This document shows positions 26,065 to 35,899 of a DNA stretch of 64,000 nucleotides, one piece after another. The stretch is from Isoetes taiwanensis (lineage: Eukaryota > Streptophyta > Lycopodiopsida > Isoetales > Isoetaceae). A program made the position numbers and the translations under genes. The stretch covers positions 12,646,718 through 12,710,717 of the forward strand of contig JAJEKV010000030.1 in assembly GCA_021234155.1 (NCBI GenBank), written 5' to 3'. The stretch's first letter is position 1. Every line of letters begins with the position of its first letter. The notes below the pieces were generated by a model that made no database searches, had not been told where the DNA came from, and worked only from the letters and a program-made list of their open reading frames with translations.

Positions 26065-27170
26065 GCTGGTATGTCTATATTCTCTTCCTCAATCTCGTCC
26101 CTCGTTTGCCCAAGCTTGTTTTTCCTATTGAGGCCTTTATTCATGGCTTTATGCATATGGTATTTGTCTTCTGCTTCACCACACATTTCTCCTATGCTAC
26201 CCTGAACCCGACCTTAGTATTACACGTCATTTGTATATGTGCTCTTTATGCCGCATATTGCATTTGGCACTTCCTTATACTCATTCCGATTCTTCTTTTT
26301 GCCATGGTTTTTTGCACTTTGTCATGTTTTTGCATTTGCGAGCTCTTTTGCACTATATTTCTCCTTTGAACCCTATTCACCTCGTCGGTTGTCGTCTTCT
26401 GTCGTATTTTCCTATTGTATATCCGTTATGGGGAGCCGTCCATTGTTTTGCTCACGCTTTCGCTTTCGATCATTTTTTGTATTACGTTTTTTCAGCCGGC
26501 ATATAATCGATGTGGTTTTGGGGGCTTCTAGCATTCGGGTTGTTATTAAAGGCGATCGTGTTTTACACTTTCTCGCCGTTGGGCTCTTGTCGTGCTTGTT
26601 TTTCGTGGATTGGTTCATTGGCTTGCATTCCTCTTTTTCTCGTATTTATGCTTGGGCTTAAAATATACATTATACATTGTGCTACCATTATACATCATAT
26701 TTGCTATTTAGCTATTTTTGCACGCCAATTTTTGTTTATCATATTTTTCTTCCACCCATTGGGTGATGCTATCCTCTCTTTTTTCATGAATTGTTGATTT
26801 TTTATCATTTCTAATCGCTCACGTCATTTTGAGTGCTTGTCGTCTTGCAGCTTGCCGCTTCACCATTATGCACGTTTTTGTTCTTTTTAACCGACTCATG
26901 GGGCCTTTGTTCCGTTCTTCTAGCGCTTTCGATCGTTGGTGCTCCTCTTCGTCTCACCCTCGCTTCGTGTCGCGGTGGCGCGGCAATTTGGGCTTCTAGT
27001 TTATGCAGTTACGTTAGTATGTCTACATTCTCTTTATCAATCTCGTCCCTCGTTTGCCGCAGTATGTTTTCCTATTGGGGCCTTTTTTTCATGGATTTAT
27101 GCATAGGGTATTTGTCTTCTGACGGCACCACACATTTCTCCTATGCTACCTTGCGCCAGACCTTAGCATT
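26065..27170 (+). repeat. Internal direct repeat, ~950-bp spacing
   Basis: A ~150-bp block (tatgtct-a-attctct, caatctcgtccctcgtttgc, cacacatttctcctatgctacc) is present near 26070-26215 and 27018-27165. Confidence 0.8.
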
Positions 27171-27387
27171 TTCATTCTCCTCATCTTGTTCCCCCTTTTT
27201 ACATCCTTATGAACCTTCTTCGCTTTAGACTTCTTGTTGACGACATATGTCGGGTTGCACTTTGTCTTCTTTATGTCTATGCATTTTTACATTCCTATAC
27301 GTAAGATTTTTCCTCCTTGCCTTTTTTATCTCAGTTACTTGTTATTAGTTCTTGGCCACAGGTTCGGAAGGACTCATAGCCACATTC

Positions 27388-27473
27388 ACGGACTTCAGTC
27401 CGTAGCCACATTCACGAGCTTTGGTCCGTAATCTGTATTCAAATAAGACAACTATCTACGGACTTCAGTCCGT
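27388..27473 (+). repeat. Two identical 16-bp hairpins
   Basis: acggacttcagtccgt (7-bp perfect stem, 2-base loop) occurs at 27388-27403 and 27458-27473, with a related half-copy (gagctttggtccgta) between them. They lie in the left sub-element of the insertion. Confidence 0.8.
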
Positions 27474-27554
27474 GATTTGCATCCATATCATATATGCATT
27501 GTACGTATTAACGTGGTTTGTTTTTGTCCTCGCCTTGTTGCCGTTCTCGTTGGC

Positions 27555-27770
27555 ATGCCAGGGCGTTTCCTTCGATTCGTCATCGTAGCGGTGTCCCTTC
27601 CTTTTCGTTGTTTTTGTTCTCTAATGTGCTTCCTTTTTTCAGGTCATTGCGCTACTGCCGTCCAGTCGGGGCACTTCCTTAGATTCATCATCGGGGCGGC
27701 GTGCTTTTCTTCTCATTGTTTTTTCTCTAATATCCTTTCCTTTTTCAGGTCATTGAGCTGATATCGTCCG
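27555..27770 (+). repeat. Tandem pair, ~110-bp period
   Basis: gcg-ttccttcgattcgtcatc...ttttttcaggtcattg and the following cttccttagattcatcatc...tttttcaggtcattg are two diverged copies. Confidence 0.7.
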
Positions 27771-28184
27771 TAGCCGGTGCTTCCGGCTCTTCTTCTTCCG
27801 CTTCGTTTTCTCTCCACGGCTCATTTCGGCCCGGCTTTGGTTTTAAATAGATCAATGTGTAGTTTTCTCTTCGCTTGAACCAGACTCTTCGGATCCTGGT
27901 TTCCTTTCTTCCCCTGCCCGCTTGCCTTCATTCGCATGCCCTGCCACTATCCTTCAACGCCTCATTTCTACCGGTTCCTTTCATCTCCTCGCTACTCCGT
28001 CTGGTGGCCCTCTTTTTCGTTCCTCTCTTTTTTCTCTGCGTCTGTCCCCACTGCTCGGGGTGGTGGCCGGGAGTGTCTTCTTGCTATCGGTTTTATTTGA
28101 AGGTTTTTGGGCGACTAGGCTTATAGTTGAAGTCCTTTGGTAGTCGGCCGGTTTGGTGTCTCTCGCGGAGTCCTTCCCGAGAAT

Positions 28185-29094
28185 CCCATCGATCCAGAGC
28201 CAGCCGGATCGCCATTAAGGAAGGGGCGGCGCATAGGCCATTTACGTTACGGCTCGATTATCGGCGTCTTCTCCGGCAGACTCTTCTTATCCTCTCGTAG
28301 CTTCCCTCCCTTCCCGCCCCGTTCACGGTGGCGCATGCGTCTTTTTCATTTGTATTTTTTTGTTGTTCATGCCTCTTTGTTGTTCTCCACCTGTGAGTGT
28401 TGCTATTCTTATATTATGCTGTTTATTTCCACCTCGAGGGTGATGCATATTTTTACATAATGGTTCTCCACCCGCTGGGTGATGCTATCTTTTTCTGTTA
28501 TGTTCTTTTTTCCTCTGTTTTCATTTTTGGACCTTCTTGGTGCGGCTTGTGCTATTTATTTTCTCGACCATTTATTTTGGTGTTCTTTTTGGGAGTTTTG
28601 TTGGTATTGCTTGCAGGATTCTGCCGTTTTCTGCCGTCTGCTGGGGTCTTGCTCTATTTCTGTTCGCCATTAACCCTCTCCTTTGGTTCTCCATGGATAC
28701 ATGCGGGGGAGGCTTTTGCCGTTTGCTGGGGTCGTGCTCTATTTTGCGTTCGCCATCAACTCGTTTTGCTGGGGTCGTGCTCTATTTGCGTTCGCCATCA
28801 ACTCGTTTCTCTCCGTTCTCCAGGCAACACATTCAAGGTTGTTGGCGACCATTTCTCATTAGGGTTTTCCTCGAAAACCCGAAAGGGCGGGGTTTTTTAT
28901 CCCGATGAGAAGTTGTCGCCATTACCCTTTTATTTTGCCTTGGCACATTTCTTTTTAGGGGGTAGCCCGATATTGTTCCTATGGTCGGCTATCCCCTCTC
29001 TCTCCCTAGTTTTCCACACATTGTATACTGCTGCTGTGATGAATGACAAGCCTATCGGCCGGTTTGGTGTCTCTCGCGAGTCCCTTCCCAGAAT
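28185..29094. mobile_element. Second, 910-bp sub-element of the tandem insertion
   Basis: Begins cccatcgatccagagcc, like the left edge at 22296, with about 115 bp of similarity ending at cttatcctctcgtagctt. It ends with the same ~40-bp terminus as the first sub-element (cggccggtttggtgtctctc...cagaat). The interiors differ. A palindrome ctcgcgag lies 14 bp from the right end. A short tandem repeat (tgctggggtcgtgctctatt, about 28640-28815) is inside. Confidence 0.6.
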
Positions 29095-30783
29095 AAACGG
29101 GATTGACGGCATCAACAAAAACCAGGTTTTCTATACATTATTTTTTACTTTTACCTTAGCTATTATTATCTTAGCCACTGTCCCCTGCAGATAATCTTGT
29201 AGTTCATGCTACTTTTATTTTTAGCTAGTGTTTCGTTCATGCTATAACATCTTGCAGACTTACTCTTCCTACTTATTCTATTGCCAAACTTAAGCAGGTT
29301 TCCTTTTGCACTTTTATCTAAAATTATCCTTATTGACCGTACTCTCATGCTTAATTTCTCAATGTATTGGGCTCCTTTTGTATCTCCCAATAACTTGTTC
29401 TCCTTACATATACTATGTTTTATTGATCTATGCATTTATGATACGGATCTCTTTGCTTCAATACACTATACCTCTTTGTTGCATTACATGTTTTCCATAA
29501 ATGTTATTACTCCTCTTGATGCTTTATTTACTTTGGTCATTTTCTAGCTTATTTCATATACTCAAGGTCTCTGGAGGACTAACTCTCATTGCATACATCA
29601 TCTCTGTTTGCATATGCTGGCATATGCATTAACATATGATTTTTCCTTTTTTGTTCGTCTTGCATGTTTACATAAATATTATATTCCTGCAATTAAACAC
29701 CTGTGCTGACATATGTCTTGATTTACGCTGCCATCTTAGTCCAATAAAGGCCTTATACATTCTAATCCATGATCATTTCTTAATGTATTGACCGTATGAC
29801 TTCCACTGTTATGATTAATCTAGACTCAACTAGTTGGTCCAGATCTAGGGACCGTCTTTTCCTTGGTCTATCTTTGATATTGTCCTTAAATTAATCTCAT
29901 GACCTATCTTGTTATGTTTATATTCATGTTACATTAGGCTTGTTACTATTCATCACTACTGACTACCATAATGTAATGTTTGTCAAAATCTGCACTACAT
30001 GGCTGGATTTCTCTGGTTATGCATGCACTATCAGAAGTATAGATCTCTTGCACTTAAGTTGCTTTTTCAGTTTGTCATGACTGCTGTTGCTACTCTTAGC
30101 TTTTCCTATATTATATTTGTGGTGAAGGGCGTTAAGCCGAACAAGTTTATAGCTTACCTGTTAGTGGCTTTTGCATTTACCCAGTTCTTGGCTAACTTGC
30201 ATTTGGTTCCACTGCAGGTAACCAAACTTGTTCCTCCATGTGAAGTTTTCTATCGTGATAGTTTGGGCAAAAGGATGTTTGCTTGAACACAACTTGCAGA
30301 TTTATGCTTATAGCAGAACGATATTTTTACAATTGGAGAGTATTATTTCAATACTTTTGTGGTTATCTGCTTTTTCATTCAAACTTCATTTTCTAGCAGC
30401 CATAATTTTCATAATATAATGGCTGGTTATGTCCTTACAAGTTTTATGGATATCTACTTTATTATCTATTTAATATCTATCAATCTATCGTGTATGAATT
30501 CATTAACTCTTGTTATTCGTCCTTATTTCTGTTTTTTACTTCAGTCCTACTTAAGCCAAAATTTATTTGCCTTTTCATTTCTAAGATTCTTTCTATCTTA
30601 TGTTTTTTCTGTACACCCAGACTCATTTCTGAAATCTCTTTTAACTGTATATCTCAAAACAAGGCCTGGGTTGGATATGTCACCTGTATCTTATCCGGGA
30701 CTACAACTAGAAGTCTTCTATGTTCAAATGGACTTAGAAGTCTTAAAAGTCTGATGTAAATCAGTCTTAAAAAAAGGTTTTTT
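29095..30783 (+). repeat. Terminal direct repeat B, second part
   Basis: Matches 15587-17275 at constant offset 13508 with very few substitutions (for example ctacaact for ctgcaact near 30701). It ends in a T-run shared with the polyA tail of the LINE at 30784, which appears to have inserted at or truncated its edge. Confidence 0.9.
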
Positions 30784-31921
30784 TTTTTTTTTTTTTTTTC
30801 TCTCGACGACAAGCTTTATTCACCAACTAAAAACCAGAGCAACATAAAATGCAAAGACAGGATTATAACCCCAGTGGACAAATCGATCCAACTGAGCACA
30901 ACCACCTGCCTATGCAAAAGAATGAATCTGAAGGTAGGTATGCCAGATCAGTGGTTTCTTCTCTTGATCAAGAGAAGAACAATTGTAAGCCCTTAAAGAT
31001 AAACAACCTCCTTCTCTTCCAGATTGACCATAAAAGCCAGCCACATGCGAGATGAAAAGCTTGTTTCCGTAGTTTGGGCCAAGCATCAGGATAGATAGCA
31101 AGCAAAATTTGCTGGCTAGATCTAGACGTGCCAAATAGGGTCAACAATCAAGACCATGCCTGCCGAAGCCGCTCACACAAGAAAAAACAATGCTCAATAC
31201 TCTCAACCCTTCGCTGGCATAAAGGACAAAGCTCTGAAATTCGATTATCCATTTTATGGACTAACCTGTTGACTCTGAGGCATCTATGGATCACTTGCCA
31301 CCACAGAACTACTACTTTGGGATGAAGCAGCTTATCCCATACCCATATCCAAACACTTTTCCATTGTGGATGAGGGACCTGAAGATGCCACCTATTAGAT
31401 GGAGGCAGGATTTCAGAATGCAAAAGCAATTTATACACAGAAGACACAAACCGCCCTGGCTGGATATCCTGATGGCAACCCCATACGACTACCTCAATCT
31501 GTGGACCAGAATCCTGTGGCAACAATGCAGCAATATGATTCCAGATTACTCTGTCCCATCTGTACAACAAGAACTTTGTTCTAAATGCTTCCCATGACAT
31601 GAGATGACCAGACTCATACCAAGCTACAATAGTGCTGATACCAGCTGCTACCCATCGTCGTTGAGTCTTTGGATGAACAACCACACTTAGAGGCACATTC
31701 TCTGGAGTGTCCTGCAACGGAATCCACCAGCATGGAGCGGACAACTGAAGACATGCCTCAGGATTAATATGGAAAAGAGACCTGACAGTGTCCCAAGCAG
31801 CAAGCAACCCCTTCAAAAAGGGAGAAGCATTAGGATACGGATGCATATGATAAAGAAAAGCCCAAGGAAGGAGGGGCTTAATGGTGGCCTTATGAAATGG
31901 GAGACAATGCTGAATCGACTG
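30784..31921 (-). mobile_element. 5'-truncated L1-like LINE, minus strand
   Basis: Poly-T at 30778-30799 is its polyA tail. The 3' untranslated part is shared with 4313-4510. The body carries the end of ORF2, and the 5' side stops at 31921. The following acttagttacattatt (31922-31937) equals the sequence just outside the small LINE fragment at 4197-4212. This looks like the two halves of one target-site duplication separated by ~27 kb. Confidence 0.75.
31148..31921 (-). CDS. LINE ORF2 C-terminal part with zf-RVT domain (truncated)
   Basis: 258 codons open to the truncation point, so the upstream nuclease and RT domains are missing. The C-terminal WDKLLHPKVVVLWWQVIHRC followed by CPLC...E...HCFFLC...AW is the zinc-binding zf-RVT signature typical of plant L1-like ORF2 proteins. 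No internal stop, so the insertion is fairly young. It cannot be functional alone. Confidence 0.85.
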   Translation of the reverse strand, partial: QSIQHCLPFHKATIKPLLPWAFLYHMHPYPNASPFLKGLLAAWDTVRSLFHINPEACLQLSAPCWWIPLQDTPENVPLSVVVHPKTQRRWVAAGISTIVAWYESGHLMSWEAFRTKFLLYRWDRVIWNHIAALLPQDSGPQIEVVVWGCHQDIQPGRFVSSVYKLLLHSEILPPSNRWHLQVPHPQWKSVWIWVWDKLLHPKVVVLWWQVIHRCLRVNRLVHKMDNRISELCPLCQRRVESIEHCFFLCERLRQAWS

Positions 31922-31939
31922 CACTTAGTTACATTATTT

Positions 31940-33240
31940 TTAAGTTACTTGCATTCTTATCTGTCATTTTTTTCCACTAAACATTTTGATCTATTTACTT
32001 ACAGAGTGAAGAGTGAACAATACACATCTGAATGAAATTACACTGATAAGTTGAATGCCATAATATTCCACTTATCATATTGAATGTTGCACCGCATCTA
32101 AATGACTAAATACATTCAAAATATTATCACTGCAAATCGACTGTATTCAAGTTTCAAAAAGATACAAGATCGTCAAGTTCCAAAAAGGTCCGTCATCAAG
32201 TTCAGGTCATCAGTTTCACAGCTGCACCATGTTCAAAATGCAGAAGTAACAAAAGCTTATTACTTATTATAGTTGCCATTATACTATTCAGCTCTTCTCG
32301 AAAATATGTGGCATCACAATGTTGCAATTTCAAACTATAATATTGGCTACATTCACTTGCATACATATAGCCTTCCTCACAACTGGATCGGCCGTCGATA
32401 ACATATCAATATTGTTGTTTAAATGTATGTCAGCAGTCTCCATTGCATTAACAGACAAAATTAGCTCAACTACATGATTCGGAGATATCTTGATGGTGGA
32501 AGACATTGGAAGACTAGAGGATGGGATTTGTAGATTGTCTAACAAGCCACTGACATCAGAACTAAAACTACCTGGTTTGCTTTGCTGAATTTCAGAATCT
32601 GCCAGAACCTGCTCGTTTATGGCACTACCGTCGTGATCCAGCTCATCTAACTTCTCCACCTCTTTAGCATAGACCTCCTCATACCTTCGCCTCTACCCGT
32701 CAAAAGGGTTACTCACAACAAACATGCGCACTTTGCTTGCACTTCCATATTCTTGTCATACCTCAAAAGAGAAATTTATAAATTAGAATAACTAAATACA
32801 ACTTAGAAACATCATAAACATAATAAAAACATACTTGTTATATGCCTCGATTGTCTTATGTCCTATAATTCGCATACCTATAGACTATGGAACCCTGGCA
32901 GAACCATCCTAGAAATAGCCATAGTACGATCAGACTTACCAGAAAATTTTCCTTTAATGCCAACTGTTTTAAGCATGTACTACTTCATCTAGCAACTCAA
33001 CTTTCGTGCACTGACCCTGTTAATTGAGTTATACCATACATTTACTCTATGGTTAACTATTGCTGCATGAAACAAAATTGGATGCAACTGTCCCATCATC
33101 ATTATGCTTCGGATCAGGTAAATGTTTTAACAATTATCTATTTGTTAAAACAACATCAGCCTCATAATATTTACAAGCAAACCTGAACTGCTCGTCTCAG
33201 TATCGATTCATATCTGCATCGTAATTCTTGCTAGTTCATT
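31940..33240 (-). other. Decayed region with one unexplained minus-strand frame
   Basis: A minus frame at 32330-32659, extendable upstream to about 32690 without a start, encodes ~110 polar residues (EVEKLDELDHDGSAINEQ, then Ser-rich). It is more protein-like than its surroundings, but I recognise no family. It may be an exon of a decayed host gene or transposon. Short fragments near 32900-33050 look coding but are broken. Confidence 0.3.
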
Positions 33241-33254
33241 CATCATATTCCAAG

Positions 33255-34310
33255 TATCGGTATCCAAATCACTAGTAATATTGGAGTACGACAGGGCTGC
33301 CCTCTATCTCCTACACTCTATGTCTTCTATATTGATCAATTGGAAGAATGGCTTGGTCACCATGGTGGCGAAGGCCCACATTTAAAACACTATATTATCA
33401 GGCAACTGATGTTTGCTGATGATATTTCACTTATGGTATATACGGCTGCTAGTATGCAAGAACATTTATATGGTCTGTACAGTTTTTGTGAGAACATAGG
33501 CCTGCATGTTAATCTCCAAAAAATCAAGCTCTTGGTAGTTCAATCTTCTCGGCATATTGTTCCAAGTTTGCGCTATGATAGCCACGATGTTGGAGTTGTA
33601 GATAGCTACAGGTATCTTGGTGTAGAGTTCTGTAAGAACACACTTTAAAAATAGTGTATTACCAAACGTGTGACTGCTGGCTAGAGAGCACTGTATGCAA
33701 TGCAAAACAATTATTGAGCAGAGATTCATGATTGGTCACAGAAATACCACTTGCTTGAATCTCCCCAACTTTTGAAACGTTGTAATGCATGATTTGCCCG
33801 CTAGTCTGTGCAACCGGAACACTGCATGGTGCTTGCTAATTCTGATCCTGAGCTTTTGCAACAATGTCTTGATGGTTGTTGTTCTTAGAATATGTGGGAT
33901 GCAGTTACCTTAACCTAAGTTAAAACTGGTCATTATCATGCACATATAAATCCCACTTTGCCACCAAGACCACAAGCTTATTTGCTTGCTTCCTTGTCCA
34001 AGAAAAAGCTTGTAGCTATTGCATCAATTACAAGGTCCTACAAGCTACAGATTGAGACAGGTAGATGGGAGCGGCCGCAATTGCCACGAGAAGCGAGATT
34101 ATGTGCATGTTGCTAATTATAGGTTATTGAAGATGAAAGTCATACTCTGCTAAGATGTCCTGCTTTTGAGATGGTTAGGAACCGTAATTTGACTTTAGCA
34201 TTTCATTCCACGCTTCCACAACTTCTTAGAGCCCCATCTGTGCATGACTTGGCATTCTACATACTTGAGGTTCTGGATGAGCGTCTTCAATTATTGCAGC
34301 CTCAATAGTC
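33255..34310 (+). pseudogene. Second LINE relic: RT palm plus C-terminal Cys/His segment
   Basis: Before the ATG at 33340 the reading contains GVRQGCPLSPTLYVFYID (RT motif B). The open part then contains QLMFADDISLMV (FADD, motif C) and YRYLGVEF. After frame breaks, 34030-34300 reads SYKLQIETGRWERP...IEDESHTLLRCPAFE, the CP-type C-terminal segment of non-LTR RTs. This arrangement differs from the zf-RVT LINE at 30784, so it is another lineage. Stops and shifts make it inactive. Confidence 0.75.
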
Positions 34311-34330
34311 ATCGCCTACTTATATTTTCT

Positions 34331-34740
34331 TCTTGTTTGTCTAGTATCATCATTACTACAAAGGTTTTCCCTTAAAAACCTTTTCAGGCAGGGTTTTAAT
34401 CCTAGTAGTAATGGTTGTATTAGGCCATTGTATGGGTCACGTGGCCTCGTGGTCTTCATGGGTGTTAAAAAAGTCTATTCTACTCCAACAGAAAAGTCTG
34501 ACATAAACAACAAATGTAACACCTTTTTACCACGAATTGCGAACCTCGATATGCAATAGTATAAAAACCCGATCACAATGTCGGACCTAATAATCAAGAA
34601 TCTATTCATTCAAGAATACGAATTAAATAAGTTATCTCCTTCGAAGTCCATTACAATGACTGATCTGGTGATCAATGTCAGCCAACAAGGCTAATTCATC
34701 AGCACAACCTATCCCATCTACTTTCTTTTGTTTCTTACAC
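34331..34740. other. No feature seen
   Basis: Contains ttccccttaaaaacctttt-type sequence near 34360 that may be a LINE tail region, then featureless AT-rich DNA. Confidence 0.4.
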
Positions 34741-34744
34741 ACTC

Positions 34745-35730
34745 CGAGAGTTCTTCTACACCTTCATGTTGCTGCCACACAAGCTAAGTGTGCTCCCCCA
34801 AAAATAAGGCTCTCTCTTATATCAAAAGGATATTGTTGCATACTAGTATTGGCAATAGTAATTTCTTGCTGCCTTTTGATAATACTACTGAATTTTCTAA
34901 ACATATCGCGCAAATTGTAAACAAAAAATAAAGCATTACAAGAAATGAATGAAATTAAAATGCAAGAAAATGAATAAACAAAAGACATTCAACTTACGAT
35001 TCAATAGGACAGATTTGTCCATTACATTTTGTCACTTGCAACATAAATCTCTCAAGCTGCACATCAAAAACTGAAGATTCATCTCCTTCAATTTTCTTAT
35101 CAACTGGGAGCCCTACAAAATCCCTCCTATGAAGACCTTCAGAGGGAAGTCATAACTAGTAAATCTTGAAAGATCAACTATAGTTAAGCTAATACAAGCA
35201 TAAACAAACAGCTAATGATCATGGCTAGCCATTTCCCACCTCCATATGTTACAAGAACAACCCGCAAGACATAAAACAACAGATTAGAAAAAAAAAAGGA
35301 GATTAAAATAAAACATGCAACATGGCTTGCCTTCAAGGAAACTACAGCATCTAGAATTACAAACGGCTTTGGAACAAGAAAATATTTTTCACAAACTTGC
35401 AGATGACAAATTCTTAGCAAGAACATCGTAAAGTTCAGCAAGAAAAGTTATAGGTATCCATCCCACACCTCCACGCGCCAAAACCACGAAATATATAAAA
35501 ACAAACTACCATTTCTTGATGATATTTAGCCGATCTTGCAAAGAAAACCAAGAAAAGGCAAGATTAAGAGCAAAATCAGAGCAGAAAAATCAATGACACG
35601 TATTAGGGGCCATATCTCACCTTAAACCACAACAAAAACACAAGCGTCATCGTTCCGGCTAAGGCAATGCCATAGCCGAGAGAAAAGGAGGCGTAGAGAA
35701 AGAAGGAAGAAATGAGGACGTTTTTACTTT
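34745..35730 (-). CDS. Putative small multi-exon gene of unknown function, minus strand
   Basis: Three minus-strand stretches look exonic. A short first exon (ATG at 35650, MTLVFLLWFK) ends at aag/gtgaga. A stretch around 35010-35140 reads ...RRDFVGLPVDKKIEGDESS... and ends at a good donor (tc/gtaagt). A stretch near 34764-34890 reads ...IIKRQQEITIANTSM... to a stop at 34766. Between them, 35340-35430 has competing frames. A C/T-rich leader precedes on this strand (35660-35730). Exon joining is not proven and no domain is recognised; it may be a gene remnant. Confidence 0.3.
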
Positions 35731-35796
35731 TATAGTGCCACGTCAGAATTGCAACAACCCAAGAATTGCACCAACCCAAAACTTCACGTTACAATA

Positions 35797-35895
35797 ATTG
35801 CTTGTTTGTTGCAATTATGCTGTGTCAGATGTGCCTGCGCGCTGACATGCGTCGACACACCTTCCACACTATAATTGCAACAAACAAGCAATTCT
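35797..35895. repeat. Inverted repeat / small foldback next to the putative gene's 5' end
   Basis: aattgcttgtttgttgcaattat (near 35797) and ataattgcaacaaacaagcaatt (near 35872) are perfect inverses over about 22 bp with a ~50-bp loop. Placed just upstream of the minus-strand leader, it resembles a MITE end pair or a hairpin-forming promoter insertion. Confidence 0.75.
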
Positions 35896-35899
35896 TATA

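Larger units (their letters stand above)
22296..29094. mobile_element. 6.8-kb insertion in repeat B with rolling-circle-like features, non-coding
   Basis: Exact limits come from the uninterrupted copy A (cctat/aaacgg at 15586/15587). It has no target duplication beyond an ambiguous AT, and the target is an A-T step with the insert reading TC at its left. The right end is gtcccttcccagaat (29080-29094); its perfect 15-bp inverse is at 22323-22337, 27 bp inside the left end. The element is a head-to-tail tandem: the end-then-start junction recurs at 28184/28185. Asymmetric inverted ends, tandem arrangement and no TSD suggest a Helitron2/Helentron-like non-autonomous element. No Rep or helicase reading was found, and the classic CTRR end is absent. 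The long hydrophobic frames inside reflect T-richness of the plus strand. Confidence 0.6.
14792..30783 (+). mobile_element. Penelope-like retroelement with 2.48-kb terminal direct repeats, second repeat interrupted
   Basis: Order: direct repeat A (14792-17275), multi-exon coding region (to 21359), 140-bp tail, direct repeat B (21501-22295 plus 29095-30783). The repeats align without net length change: offset 6709 before the interruption and 13508 after it. They differ at only a few sites, so the element is young. The RT has the GIPMG...CSP and YIDD signature of the Penelope/telomerase-like group, not the YVDD or FVDD setting of copia or gypsy. The repeats lack TG...CA ends, fitting Penelope pseudo-LTRs. 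Coding introns are present, which is known for Penelope-like elements. No GIY-YIG nuclease was seen on either side of the RT. Subfamily and host range need a tree. Confidence 0.7.

Noticed and set aside
25881-26661. 140-162-codon hydrophobic frames in the 6.8-kb insertion
   Set aside because: Overlapping open frames in several phases, driven by T/C-rich composition; no domain and no codon preference.
14792-30783. Ordinary LTR retrotransposon
   Set aside because: Repeats lack TG/CA ends, no primer-binding site or polypurine tract, no integrase, and the RT motifs are not of gypsy or copia type.
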